A stretch of DNA of 64,000 nucleotides from Planctomycetota bacterium (GTDB lineage Bacteria; Planctomycetota; Phycisphaerae; SM23-33), in contig JAKJER010000020.1 of assembly GCA_022705325.1 (NCBI GenBank), forward strand, positions 1 to 64,000, in the 5' to 3' direction. The notes below the pieces were generated by a model. The model was not told the DNA's origin and did not search any database. It saw only the letters and a list, made by a program, of their open reading frames with translations. Each line of letters starts with the position of its first letter. Position 1 is the stretch's first letter. The position numbers and the translations under genes were made by a program. Shown in pieces: positions 1 to 8,767 of the stretch.

Positions 1-2092
1 ACCCGCCGGTGATGGTGGTCGTCCCGGTGTAGTTGCTGTTGCCGTCCAGGGTCATCGCGCCGGCGCCGGTCTTGACCAGCGCGCCCGTGCCGCTGATGAC
101 GCCGGCGAACGTGGTGCTCGTGCCGTTGCCGCCGGTGGTCAGCGTGTTGCCCTGGAGATTGACGTTGCCGCCCAGGGGCCCGCCGCCGGCCAGGGAACCG
201 ATCGTCTCGCTGTTGTTCAACTGGAGGCGCGCGCCCGCCGCATTGGCCAGGACCACCGCGCCGGCGTCCGGAATGGCCGAACCGCCAGCCAGGGCCAGCG
301 TGCCGCCGTTCACGGCCGTCGCGCCCGTGTAGGTTGAGCCGCTGGCCAGGACCACCGTGCCCGAGCCCTGGACGGTCAGCCCGCCGCCACCGCCGCCGTT
401 GAGCAGGGGCTCGTTGAAGTTGATGGTGTAGCTGCCGGAATCGAGGATGGCCCCACCGGCCAGGACGTTGGCCGAGGTCAGACTGTTCTCGACGTTGATG
501 TTCGCGCCGGCGCGCAAGGTGCCGCCGTCGAAATTCATGATGCTGGGCCCGCCGCCCGAGCCGTGCTGGATGCTTCGCGCGGTGGTAAGCGTGCCGCCGT
601 TGAGGTTGATGGTGCCCGAGCCGCCGTGGCCACTGAGGTAGATCCGGTCGTTGGGGAACGCCCCGGCCGCGGCCACGTTCACCTGGGCGGTCCCGTTGAT
701 GTTCAGGATGCCCGTCCCCATCGTCCCGCCGCTGGGCCCGCCGCCGACGAACGTCCGCCCGCCGCCGGTGCCGATGTTCAGCACCCCGCCGTCGCCCACG
801 GTGACCGTTCCCGTGCCGGTCGCGCCGTAGCCCACGCCGAAGACGCCGCTGGCGTCGCTGTTCATCGTGACCGTCGCGTTGGAGACCGTCAGCGTCCCGC
901 CCGACTGGGTGATCAGCGACGAGGGATTGCTCAAGGCCCCGCTCGTGAGGTTCACGGTGCTCGAACCGCCGATCGTGACGCTCCGCCCGGTGGCTGTGAC
1001 GCCGCCCGAAAGGCTCAGCGTGCCGGCGCCCTGGATCGTCAGGTCGCTGGCCAGCGATAGCGGCGCGGAAATCGTGTGCGTGCCGGCCAGGCTGATGCTC
1101 GCTGCGGCCGCGCCGTTGTCCAGCGTCAGGGTATGCCCGCCCGTGCTCTGGATCGTCGTGCTGTTGGGGTCGGTGAAGGTCAGGAATCCGGCGGTTCGCC
1201 CCGCCGACAGGAGATCGACCGTGTTGCTGCCGGTCTGCTGGCCGAAGATGACGTAGGCGCCGGCGGCGTCGGGCACGCCCGCGGGCGTCCAGTTGGCTGC
1301 CGTGCCCCAGTCGCTGTCGGCCGTGCCGTTCCAGACGGTGGACGGAATCGGCTGCACGACCACCTGGAGGTTCTTGACGCTGTACGAGGCGGCGTTGCCG
1401 TTGAACGTCCAGTCGGGCTGGTTGACCGGCTGGTTGCCGATGCCGATCTGCAGGGTCTGGTTGAAGCCGTCGATGGCGAACAGGGTCTGGCCGGCCCCGT
1501 AGTTGTGGATCTGCATCGAGCCGTGGCCGCTGCCGGTGCCCGGGTTCCCGCCGTCGCCGAAATCAAACGTCCCGCCGTCGGCTCCCGGAACCCCGAATTG
1601 GTTGGCTTGGGCGTAGTTACTGGCCCAGAACTCGACGTTGCCGGTGGTGATCCCCGTGCCGGTCACGATCCCGGCCACGTTGGAAAACACGTTCATGTTG
1701 CGGACCTGGCCCGGAAGCAGGCCGGCCGCGTCGTAGTGATAAAACTCGCCGGTCGACGAGATGGGCACGCCCAGCATGCTCGCGTTGGTCTGGAAGGGAG
1801 CGGCGTCGAACGACGCGTACACCCATTGCAGGCCCGAACCGTTATCCAGCTCCAGGTAGTAGCCCACCCGATTGAACGAGCCGGACAGGATGCTGGCGGC
1901 GTTGTTCACCGAGTAGGGCACGGAGCTGCTGATGTTGCTGTTGGGGAGCGGGACGGTGTAGACGAGGCTCCAGCCGGCCGTCTCCGGCACGTTCGTGAAC
2001 ACGTCCGCCCGGGCCGACGAAAGCCCGCAGACCAACAGGGCCGACAAGAGCGCGCGCAGACACACGTTCAGCCAGACCTTCGTATAGGACAT
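1..2092 (-). CDS. Autotransporter-associated beta-strand repeat surface protein (3' part outside window)
   Basis: The reading frame stays open from an ATG at 2092 to the window edge, giving at least 697 residues with the C-terminus missing. An AAAGGAG ribosome site lies six bases before the ATG. A Sec signal peptide covers about residues 1-29 and ends in SSARA. An N-terminal domain of about 240 residues follows. Next comes the typical 'VWNGTADSDWGTAANW' opening of planctomycete PATR proteins. After that are glycine/threonine-rich repeats of the type GSGTVVLASGSTYTGATAVN, with TYTG and NYTG repeated. These repeats form right-handed beta-helices in secreted or surface-anchored proteins. A PEP-CTERM anchor would be expected beyond the window but cannot be seen. 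Substrate or partner is unknown. Confidence 0.85.
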   Translation of the reverse strand, partial: MSYTKVWLNVCLRALLSALLVCGLSSARADVFTNVPETAGWSLVYTVPLPNSNISSSVPYSVNNAASILSGSFNRVGYYLELDNGSGLQWVYASFDAAPFQTNASMLGVPISSTGEFYHYDAAGLLPGQVRNMNVFSNVAGIVTGTGITTGNVEFWASNYAQANQFGVPGADGGTFDFGDGGNPGTGSGHGSMQIHNYGAGQTLFAIDGFNQTLQIGIGNQPVNQPDWTFNGNAASYSVKNLQVVVQPIPSTVWNGTADSDWGTAANWTPAGVPDAAGAYVIFGQQTGSNTVDLLSAGRTAGFLTFTDPNSTTIQSTGGHTLTLDNGAAAASISLAGTHTISAPLSLASDLTIQGAGTLSLSGGVTATGRSVTIGGSSTVNLTSGALSNPSSLITQSGGTLTVSNATVTMNSDASGVFGVGYGATGTGTVTVGDGGVLNIGTGGGRTFVGGGPSGGTMGTGILNINGTAQVNVAAAGAFPNDRIYLSGHGGSGTINLNGGTLTTARSIQHGSGGGPSIMNFDGGTLRAGANINVENSLTSANVLAGGAILDSGSYTINFNEPLLNGGGGGGLTVQGSGTVVLASGSTYTGATAVNGGTLALAGGSAIPDAGAVVLANAAGARLQLNNSETIGSLAGGGPLGGNVNLQGNTLTTGGNGTSTTFAGVISGTGALVKTGAGAMTLDGNSNYTGTTTITGG

Positions 2093-2280
2093 GGTAGCTC
2101 CTTTTGCAGCGTTTCACTCGCTTTGCCGCCCGTTACACCAGGCGGATCGGGCCGATCCTTGAGGGACCAGCGTGACGTAGAATATACCCGCCCCCTCGAA
2201 TTCTGTCCAGTCCCATTCCGGGCCGATGCGAGGATGGGTGGCGCGACGGGCCCCCGCGCCCCCGGAGCCTGACGAGACCC

Positions 2281-2357
2281 GCGACAGGCGAGACGCCTGT
2301 CGTACCGTACCCGCGACAGGCGAGACGGCCCTTAGGGCCGAGACGCCTGTCGTACCG
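2281..2357. repeat. Two tandem copies of a CGACAGGCG palindromic repeat
   Basis: Two direct copies start at 2281 and 2312. Each is built on the perfect hairpin CGACAGGCG-AGA-CGCCTGTCG followed by TACCG. The second copy carries an extra 18-bp GGCCCTTAGGGCC-containing insert inside the hairpin. This is REP-like intergenic DNA with no coding function visible. Confidence 0.7.
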
Positions 2358-2416
2358 CATCCTCTGCCCGCAGGGCGCAACAACTGGCAATGGGGTCTTT
2401 CTGGGCGTGTCCGGCG

Positions 2417-2456
2417 CAATAAGAAGCCCCGGCTGGCGGCAAAACCAACCGGGGCT
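2417..2456 (-). terminator. Rho-independent terminator of tRNA-Leu
   Basis: On the minus strand, just downstream of the tRNA, an 8-bp stem AGCCCCGG/CCGGGGCT encloses a 16-nt loop. It is followed by TCTTATT. This has the shape and position of an intrinsic terminator. Confidence 0.75.
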
Positions 2457-2464
2457 CGTTTCAG

Positions 2465-2548
2465 TGCGGCCGAAAGGAGTCGAACCTTCACGCCCTATTG
2501 GGCATAAGGACCTGAACCTTACGCGTCTGCCAATTCCGCCACGGCCGC
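2465..2548 (-). tRNA. tRNA-Leu (anticodon CAG)
   Basis: An 84-nt class II cloverleaf. The acceptor stem GCGGCCG pairs with CGGCCGC and the discriminator base is A. The D-loop holds AATTGGCAGAC. The anticodon stem TAAGG/CCTTA encloses loop TTCAGGT with anticodon CAG. A long variable arm has stem GCCC/GGGC, and the T-loop is TTCGACT. The 3' CCA is not encoded. It reads CUG, a very common codon in this GC-rich window. Confidence 0.95.
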
Positions 2549-2718
2549 GACACGGACCGCCGCCCCTTGGGGGCAACAACAGCCCGTCAGGATTCCCCGC
2601 CTGAAACGGGTTTCCATACTTTAGCGATACGGCCCAAAAAGTCAAGACGTGCGGAGAAAAATTGTGGCCTGTCGCCCGGGCGGGAGAACTCCCCCGGCCC
2701 CGGGGCGTCCAAGAAGTC

Positions 2719-3657
2719 ATGAACAGGACCAGGCAGAGGCGATGGACAACTTGCGTGGCGGCAGCGGTGCTGGCGGGGGCGATAGGGGCGGGCTTGGCGG
2801 CCAGGGAAAGCGGGTCTCAGCCGGCGGCGACGCCGCCGCCGCGGGCGTCCGCCTCGGAGGCGGCAACCTACCCGCCGAGCGAGCTGGTCCGCTCGTGCGA
2901 GTCCGCCGGCCAGGCCCTGCGCAAGCGTCTCGACGACGACTTCGCCATCCTGGTTCGCCCGCCTTTCGTCATCGCGGGCAACACCACCGCCGGGGAGTTG
3001 GAGCAGATGGCCCGCTGGAGCGTGCTGCGCCCGGCCGGGGCGATGTGGACGAGCTACTTCGACAAGCGCCCGGACAAGGTCATCACCGTCCTGCTGTTCA
3101 AGGGCGACAAGGCCTACCGCTGGTGGGCGGGCACGCTGTTCGGCGACAAGGACTTGCCTCACTTCGGCTACTACCGCAACGTCGACCGCACGCTGGTGAT
3201 GAACATCGACACGGGCACGGGCACGCTGGTGCACGAGCTGACCCACGCCCTGATCGTGTACGACTATCCCGACGTGCCCACGTGGTTCAACGAGGGCCTG
3301 GCCAGCCTGCACGAGCAATGCACCGTGGGCGAGCGCGAGATCACCGGCCTGCCCAACTGGCGCCTGCCCGCCCTGCAGGCGGCGATCGCCAAGGGCGCGC
3401 TCCGCTCGCTGAGGGAACTGGTAAGCGCACGGGACTTCTACGGGCCCGGCCAGGGCCTCAACTACGCCCAGGCGCGGTACTTCTGCCTGTACGTGCAGCG
3501 GGCGGGCAAGCTGCCCGAGCTTTACAGACACATGCGGTCGGCCGGCCGGGCCGCCGGGGCGGACGTCAAGGCCATCGAGGCGGCCCTGGGCAAGCCCATC
3601 CAGACGGTGGAGAAGGAGATGATCGAACTCGTCAAGGGGTTGAAGTTCGGGCGGTAG
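2719..3657 (+). CDS. Secreted or membrane-anchored gluzincin-type peptidase (peptidase MA-like)
   Basis: 312 residues from the ATG at 2719; an upstream in-frame start would add 19 residues before the signal. Residues 1-30 (basic start, then CVAAAVLAGAIGAGLAA) form a signal peptide or anchor. The catalytic signature is VHELTH at about 171-176, with zinc ligands H172 and H176 and base E173. WFNEGLASLHE follows, with E192 as the likely third ligand, 16 residues after the motif. This spacing fits the peptidase-MA-like gluzincins common in Planctomycetota. The substrate is unknown. The gene stands alone on this strand, next to the tRNA. Confidence 0.75.
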   Translation: MNRTRQRRWTTCVAAAVLAGAIGAGLAARESGSQPAATPPPRASASEAATYPPSELVRSCESAGQALRKRLDDDFAILVRPPFVIAGNTTAGELEQMARWSVLRPAGAMWTSYFDKRPDKVITVLLFKGDKAYRWWAGTLFGDKDLPHFGYYRNVDRTLVMNIDTGTGTLVHELTHALIVYDYPDVPTWFNEGLASLHEQCTVGEREITGLPNWRLPALQAAIAKGALRSLRELVSARDFYGPGQGLNYAQARYFCLYVQRAGKLPELYRHMRSAGRAAGADVKAIEAALGKPIQTVEKEMIELVKGLKFGR

Positions 3658-3714
3658 CGGTCGTTCGTTCTCGTCAGGGTCGTGGAGGGCCGACCGCGCG
3701 TCGAGGAGCGGTCT

Positions 3715-4116
3715 TCATTTCTCGAGGTACTGCAGGAGGACGGGGCACTGGCGGCAGTGGCCGATCCGCTCCATGCAGTCAATGCCGGCCAGCTTCTTGC
3801 ACTCGGTGCCGCCCATGATCCAGCAGAGGTCGCCGGAGTTGTGGCTGTAGGCGAAACACGCCTGGCGGGTCTGCTCGTCGCACCGGTTGACCTCCCAGCA
3901 GGGCTTCTGGGGCCCGAGGGTCTTGCGCCAATGGCAGAAGAGAATCAGCCAGGCCATCCGCAGGACGTTGATCGGGGCCTTGCGCCATCCCTGTTCGTAG
4001 CTCTGGACCGCCCTCAGCGACACGTCCAGCGCGCGGGCCATGCCCGCCTGGCTCAGGCCGAGGGTCTTGCGGATCTCCCGCAGGTCGTCCAATCGGATCG
4101 GGCACGCCTTGCACAT
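3715..4116 (-). CDS. XRE-family HTH regulator with Cys-rich two-CW-like C-terminus
   Basis: 133 residues. Residues 1-55 hold a lambda-repressor-type helix-turn-helix (LREIRKTLGLSQAGMARALDVS..VQSYEQG). The C-terminal 70 residues are Cys- and Trp-rich (CWEVNRC, ACFAY, LCWIMGGTEC, DCM, HCRQCPVLLQYLE) and resemble the small two-CW domain seen in other bacterial regulators. The cysteines probably bind a metal or act as a redox switch. A GAGAGG ribosome site precedes the ATG. No target operator could be identified. Confidence 0.75.
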   Translation of the reverse strand: MCKACPIRLDDLREIRKTLGLSQAGMARALDVSLRAVQSYEQGWRKAPINVLRMAWLILFCHWRKTLGPQKPCWEVNRCDEQTRQACFAYSHNSGDLCWIMGGTECKKLAGIDCMERIGHCRQCPVLLQYLEK

Positions 4117-4226
4117 ACGGACCTCTCATTGGAGACGGCTGACTGATCTGGACGGGGGTGAGTCTATCACAGCCGACGCGTGTCACAAAGTCGAATCTCA
4201 AACGGCGTGTCCGCCCGCCGGGCTTT

Positions 4227-5435
4227 TCAAGGGGCGATCGTCCGGACGGGCCGGGCGTAGTTGAGGATGCGGATCTCGTCGCCCTGGGGGCCGAACCCGC
4301 CCGCCCAGTCGGCAGGGTCGCCGCTCTTGGGGTCGCTGCGCTGGGCCCCGGCGCCGTGGACGTTCATCTTGCGCCGCTGTCCGCTGCGGCGGTCGGGCAT
4401 GTAGCCGGTGGCCTGCCCGAAGGCGACGTAGACCGCCCGCTGGCCGATCACCCGCCCGTCGAGGTGGGTGGTGGAGGACCAGCACCAGCCCTCGGCGTCG
4501 GTGGTCCGAAAGAGCGGGTCGATCGCCGGCCCGCGCCGGCGCGCGTCGCGGGCGTCCGGGGCGCGGGTGTAGTCGACGAGGCTTTGAAGCTCCTTGGCGT
4601 CCGGCAGCCGCCAGTCGTCGTGCCCGGCCAGCTTGAGCGTCTCGCACCAGGCCAGGGCCCGCTCCCAGTCCATCGTCTTGCCGCTGTCGTCGCGGGCCCA
4701 CATCAGGCCGCTGGCCAGGTCGCTGATCGTCCCGTCGCGGTTGTCCACGAAACGGTTGACCCCGTAGCGCGGATTGCCCCGCACGTAGCGGGCGAAGTGG
4801 ACAGCCGTCCGCCCGCCCGGGCCCATGTCGCGCGGGTAGCCCTTGATCCGCCCGTCGGCGAAGTTCACCCCGAACACCGTCGGCGCGCCGTTCATGGTCG
4901 TGCCCACGTACTCGTTGGCCGACCAGTACTGGACGTCGATCAGCCGCTCGCCGCGATCCTCCTGCCCGAAGCGAAAGGCGAAGACCCGCGCGTCCAGGTA
5001 CGCTACCGGGTCGCGACGATGCACGCACCCGTTGAAGTCCATCAGCGAGTACAGCTCCTTGACCGTCGGCAGGCGCCAGTCGCCGTGCCCGGCCAGCCGC
5101 AGCTTCGCCGCCCCGGCCACCGCCTCGCGAAACGTCGGCAGGCGGTCCATCTCGGGCGTCTTCTGCCACATCAGGCCGGTCGCCAGATCGCAGACCGTGC
5201 CGTCGCCGTTGTCGCGATAGCTGAAGCGCCGCCCGCGATAGCACGCGTCCTGTCCGTAGAACCGCTCGCCCGGGCGCGGCGCCGCCGACAACTCGCCGCG
5301 GTCGCTGAAGAACCGCTCCAGGCCGGTGTCCACGATCGGATAGGTCAAGGCCGGCGAACCAGCCCCAGGCTCCGCGCCGGCCAGGTGCGGCGGGACTGCG
5401 GTAACGGCCACGACAAGCAAGAGCACGATTCTCAT
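4227..5435 (-). CDS. Secreted protein with two DUF1566 (Lcl C-terminal-like) domains
   Basis: 402 residues, with an AAGGAG site before the ATG at 5435. A signal peptide covers residues 1-21 (LLLVVAVTAVPPHLAGA). Two copies of the DUF1566 core follow. Copy one has CDLATGLMWQK and HGDWRLPTVKEL. Copy two has SDLASGLMWARD and HDDWRLPDAKEL. Each copy includes the W..R.L..G..DWRLP..KEL consensus of this extracellular, lectin-like fold. The biochemical role is unknown. Confidence 0.8.
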   Translation of the reverse strand: MRIVLLLVVAVTAVPPHLAGAEPGAGSPALTYPIVDTGLERFFSDRGELSAAPRPGERFYGQDACYRGRRFSYRDNGDGTVCDLATGLMWQKTPEMDRLPTFREAVAGAAKLRLAGHGDWRLPTVKELYSLMDFNGCVHRRDPVAYLDARVFAFRFGQEDRGERLIDVQYWSANEYVGTTMNGAPTVFGVNFADGRIKGYPRDMGPGGRTAVHFARYVRGNPRYGVNRFVDNRDGTISDLASGLMWARDDSGKTMDWERALAWCETLKLAGHDDWRLPDAKELQSLVDYTRAPDARDARRRGPAIDPLFRTTDAEGWCWSSTTHLDGRVIGQRAVYVAFGQATGYMPDRRSGQRRKMNVHGAGAQRSDPKSGDPADWAGGFGPQGDEIRILNYARPVRTIAP

Positions 5436-5842
5436 GACGCAACTCCTTACGGCGGTGACCCGAGTCTACCCGTAGTTGGTCCCCGAGCAACAAGGGTTTA
5501 GAGCGGGCGGCACGTCGAATGTCCCATTTCGACCTTTGGTGTCCCATTGTTGCGCAGAGTATTCTGAGTATTCATAGATTTCACGAATTACAGGAACGAA
5601 CGTAAGAAATTGCTATAACTGTTTTTGCGCTACAAATGGCCTCGCGATTGGCGGTCGTGATTTTTCGAAAAAATGGGACATTCGACCGGTCTTCCTGTCT
5701 TTGCGTGCTCTTCCTGTCCGTCTTCGCCTCCGCATCGCTGCGTCTGCGGGCCCCTTGCTGCCGTCGGTCCGCACCTGGCGTTCGGCGCGTCGCAACACAT
5801 CTGCCTGCCGGGCCGCAAGCCGGGAACCGGCCGAAGAGGCTC
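5436..5842. other. Intergenic region with a widely spaced 16-bp inverted repeat
   Basis: About 400 bp without a supported gene. GTCGAATGTCCCATTT (5514-5529) has a perfect reverse complement at 5671-5686. The pair encloses about 140 bp that is strikingly AT-rich for this genome. A third partial copy (GTGTCCCATT) lies near 5539. No open frame with family features was seen. Confidence 0.5.
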
Positions 5843-5871
5843 TTGTCAGCGCCCCCGGCCGGGGGTACACT
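5843..5871 (+). promoter_or_regulatory. Sigma70-like promoter of lutABC
   Basis: TTGTCA, a 17-bp spacer and TACACT. Only nine bases separate the -10 box from the lutA ATG, and no Shine-Dalgarno is present. The transcript is probably leaderless or nearly so. Confidence 0.55.
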
Positions 5872-5880
5872 CGTGGCCGC

Positions 5881-6597
5881 ATGAAGATAACGCTTTTCAT
5901 CCCGTGCTTCATCGACATGTTCTTTCCGCAGGTGGGCATCGCCATCGTGCGGATCCTGGAGCGGCTGGGCCACAGCGTCGAATGCCCCGAAGAGCCCGCC
6001 TGTTGCGGGCAGCCCGGCTTCAACACCGGCTACTGGCACGAGAGCATTCCCGTGGCCGTCAAGGCCGTCCAGGCCCTGCGCGACGCCGAGGTGGTGGTGA
6101 TCCCGTCCGGGTCGTGCGGGGCGATGATGAAGAACTTCTACCCCGAGCTGCTGGCGGGCACGGAGTACGCCCAGCCGGCCGCCGAGCTGTCGGGGCGGAT
6201 CTGGGAATTCTCGCAGTTCCTGGTGGACAAGCTGGGCCTCAGCGACGTGGGGGCCCGCTTCGAGCACAAGGTCACCATCCACGACGGTTGCCACGGCCTG
6301 CGCGAGTTGGGCGGCAAGCAGGCCCCGCGGACGCTGCTGAGGCGGGTGCAGGGCCTGGAGATCGTCGAGATGTTCCACGCCGAGACCTGCTGCGGGTTCG
6401 GCGGGACCTTCAGCGCCAAGTTCCCCGCCATCTCGACGGCCATGGGACAGACCAAGTGCGCCTCCGCCCTGGAGAGCGGCGCCGACTGCATCGTCTCCAA
6501 CGACGCGAGCTGCCTGATGCACCTGGGCGGCCTGGCCAAGCGCCGCAAGATGAACCTGCCCATGTATCACCTGGCGGAAGTGCTGGTGAACCAATGA
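5881..6597 (+). CDS. lutA: Lactate utilization protein A (Fe-S subunit, CCG-domain)
   Basis: 238 residues. LutA works with LutB and LutC in oxidising L-lactate to pyruvate in the cytoplasm. Two CCG/DUF224-type modules are visible: CPEEPACCGQPGFNTGYW near residue 40 with PSGSCGAMM near 80, and HDGCHGLRELG near 140 with ETCCGFGGTFSAKFP near 172. These cysteines bind Fe-S clusters. The length is typical of LutA (about 240). The first base of the operon transcript probably falls within 3 nt of this ATG. The stop codon overlaps the lutB start as ATGA. Confidence 0.93.
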   Translation: MKITLFIPCFIDMFFPQVGIAIVRILERLGHSVECPEEPACCGQPGFNTGYWHESIPVAVKAVQALRDAEVVVIPSGSCGAMMKNFYPELLAGTEYAQPAAELSGRIWEFSQFLVDKLGLSDVGARFEHKVTIHDGCHGLRELGGKQAPRTLLRRVQGLEIVEMFHAETCCGFGGTFSAKFPAISTAMGQTKCASALESGADCIVSNDASCLMHLGGLAKRRKMNLPMYHLAEVLVNQ

Positions 6598-7988
6598 CCT
6601 CGCCCGCCAAGCTGTTCAAGAAGCAGTCCGCCGCGATGGCCCGCGACGACCGCCACCGCCAGTGGGTGCACAAGGCGCTGTCCGGCTACGAGGTCAAGCG
6701 CGACGAGAAGACCGCCCTCTTCGCCGACTGGCAGGCCGCCCGAACCGCCGCCGCCGAGATGAAGCGCCAGGCCCTTTCCCGCCTGGACGAACTGCTGGTC
6801 GAGCTGGAGACCAACCTCACCGCCCGCGGCGCCAAGGTGCACTGGGCGGCCGACGCCGAGTCGGCCTGCCGGATCGTCCGCGACATCGCCCGCGCCCGCA
6901 ACGCGAAGAAGATCATCAAGTCCAAGTCCATGACCACCGAGGAGATCCACCTCAACGGCGCCCTGGAGGCCGACGGCGTGGAGGTGGTCGAGAGCGACCT
7001 GGGCGAGTTCATCGTGCAGTTGCTGGAGCAGGCGCCCTACCACATCGTCTTTCCGGCGATGCACCTGACCCGCCACGAGATCAGCGACCTGTTCGCCCGC
7101 GTGCTGGGCTCGACGCCCACCGACAGCCCCGAAGAGCTCACCATGATCGCCCGCGCCGCCCTGCGGCAGAAGTACGTCCGGGCCGACATCGGCATCACCG
7201 GGGCGAACTTCGCGATCGCCGAGACCGGCATGATCGCCGTCACCGAGAACGAGGGTAACAGCCGCCTGACCTCCGCCCTGCCGGCGTGCATGATCACCGT
7301 GCTGGGCATCGAGAAGGTCCTGCCGCGCATGGAAGACCTCGCCGTCTTCTGGCCCATGCTGGCCAGCGTCGGGGCCGGGCAGCTCATCAGCGGCTACAAC
7401 ACGCTCTACGGCGGCCCGCGACAGGAAGGCGAGAGCGACGGGCCCGAGGAGTACCACGTCGTCCTGCTGGACAACCGCCGCACCGCCCTGCTCGCCGACG
7501 CCGAGCAGCGCGACCTGCTCCACTGCATCCGCTGCGGCGGCTGCCTCAACGTCTGCCCGGTCTACCGAAACATCGGCGGGCACAGCTACGGCACGACCTA
7601 CGCCGGGCCCATCGGCGCCGTCCTCACGCCTCACATGCGAGGGCTGGACGAGTTCCAGCACCTCTCGTACGCCTCCTCGCTGTGCGGGGCGTGCAGCGCC
7701 CTGTGCCCGGTCCGCATCCCCCTGCACCACCACCTGCTCCACAACCGCCGAAACGCCGCACGCGAGCACGGCTCGTGGATCATGCGATTCGCCTTCCGCT
7801 TCCACGCCAAACTCTCCAACAGCCGCCTCTGGTGGAAGCTGGCTACCAAGCTCGGCCGCTTCGGCCAGAAGTTCCACTGGCTCATCAAGGGCACGTTCCT
7901 CGACCCGGCCCGCCCCTGGACCGCCACCCGCGAGCCGCCCAAGATCGCCCGCCAAAGCTTCAAGGAATGGTGGAGGAAACGCTCATGA
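6594..7988 (+). CDS. lutB: Lactate utilization protein B (Fe-S oxidoreductase)
   Basis: 464 residues from the ATG at 6594, which overlaps the lutA stop as ATGA. The LUD domain occupies about residues 60-290 (KKIIKSKSMTTEEIHLN, ITGANFAIAETGMI, TENEGNSR). The C-terminal part has two [4Fe-4S] motifs, CIRCGGCLNVCPVYR and CGACSALCPVRIPLHHHL, then a basic tail as in Bacillus and Shewanella LutB. It carries electrons from lactate in the LutABC complex. It overlaps lutC by ATGA, so the three genes are translationally coupled. Confidence 0.95.
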   Translation: MTSPAKLFKKQSAAMARDDRHRQWVHKALSGYEVKRDEKTALFADWQAARTAAAEMKRQALSRLDELLVELETNLTARGAKVHWAADAESACRIVRDIARARNAKKIIKSKSMTTEEIHLNGALEADGVEVVESDLGEFIVQLLEQAPYHIVFPAMHLTRHEISDLFARVLGSTPTDSPEELTMIARAALRQKYVRADIGITGANFAIAETGMIAVTENEGNSRLTSALPACMITVLGIEKVLPRMEDLAVFWPMLASVGAGQLISGYNTLYGGPRQEGESDGPEEYHVVLLDNRRTALLADAEQRDLLHCIRCGGCLNVCPVYRNIGGHSYGTTYAGPIGAVLTPHMRGLDEFQHLSYASSLCGACSALCPVRIPLHHHLLHNRRNAAREHGSWIMRFAFRFHAKLSNSRLWWKLATKLGRFGQKFHWLIKGTFLDPARPWTATREPPKIARQSFKEWWRKRS

Positions 7989-8719
7989 ACGACCGCGAGC
8001 AGATCCTCAGCCGCATCCGCGAGGCCCTGAAGGTGGAATCTCCGGCGCTCGCGAAACAAGATCGTTCAGCGGGCGACCGCTCCGCCCCCGTCCGAACGAG
8101 CGAAGAACCCCGTTTAGCGGGCGACCTTGGTCGCCGCTCTACGAGCGACCCGCGGACGTTCATGCCTCCCGTCGGCGCCTCCGCCGACGATCGCCTGAAC
8201 CTGTTCCAGCTCCACTCCAAGGACCTGCGGACCGAGCTGATCCAGGCCGCCGACCCCGCCGACGCCAAGACGAAACTGGCTGAGCTGGCCGCCCGCGAGG
8301 GCTGGAAGAAGCTCGCCCTCCACGCCGGCGAGCTGGTCGCGCCCGCCTGCGAAGGCCTCGCCCTGACGACGCTCCGCACGGACGAGCCCTACAACGTGGA
8401 CGACCTGGAAACCTGCGACGCGGGCGTGAGCGAGTGCGAAGCCCTGATCGCCCAGACCGGCAGCGTGATGGTCACCAGCCGCACCAACGGCGGGCGGGCG
8501 CTGTCCGTCCTGCCGCCCCACCACGTGATCCTGGCCCGGCGCGACCAGCTCGTCGCCGATCTGACCGACGCCTTCGCCCGCCTCCGCGCCGCCTGCGGCG
8601 ACAGCTTCCCCAGCATGATCTCCTTCATCACCGGCCCCAGCCGCACCGGCGACATCGAACGCATCCTTGTCCTCGGCGCCCACGGACCCAAGAAGCTCAC
8701 CGTCATCCTGATCGGGTGA
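7985..8719 (+). CDS. lutC: Lactate utilization protein C, with repeat-derived insert near the N-terminus
   Basis: 244 residues. The LUD fold is recognised by CDAGVSECEALIAQTGSVMV, LSVLPPHHVILARRDQLV and the C-terminal SFITGPSRTGDIERILVLGAHGP. It is the third subunit of the LutABC L-lactate oxidation system. Residues of about 24-58 are low-complexity (Arg/Ser/Glu). They are encoded by two copies of GTTYAGCGGGCGACC (8064 and 8112) and look like an in-frame repeat insertion, not part of the family core. Nothing suggests the core is damaged. Confidence 0.92.
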   Translation: MNDREQILSRIREALKVESPALAKQDRSAGDRSAPVRTSEEPRLAGDLGRRSTSDPRTFMPPVGASADDRLNLFQLHSKDLRTELIQAADPADAKTKLAELAAREGWKKLALHAGELVAPACEGLALTTLRTDEPYNVDDLETCDAGVSECEALIAQTGSVMVTSRTNGGRALSVLPPHHVILARRDQLVADLTDAFARLRAACGDSFPSMISFITGPSRTGDIERILVLGAHGPKKLTVILIG

Positions 8720-8767
8720 AAAGAGGACATTCTACTTCTTGACTAGGAGGGGAACGCCTTGTCGCTC

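Noticed and set aside
2226..2507. Plus-strand frames overlapping the tRNA-Leu gene
   Set aside because: They run through the palindromic repeat and the tRNA and have no coding signature.
2587..3531. Long minus-strand open frame opposite the gluzincin gene, and many similar long frames elsewhere such as 6567-7955, 26275-30069 and 29904-31739
   Set aside because: They are antisense shadows in GC-rich DNA. Their translations are Gly/Ala/Val/Asp or Arg/Pro biased with no family features, while the opposite strand encodes recognised proteins.
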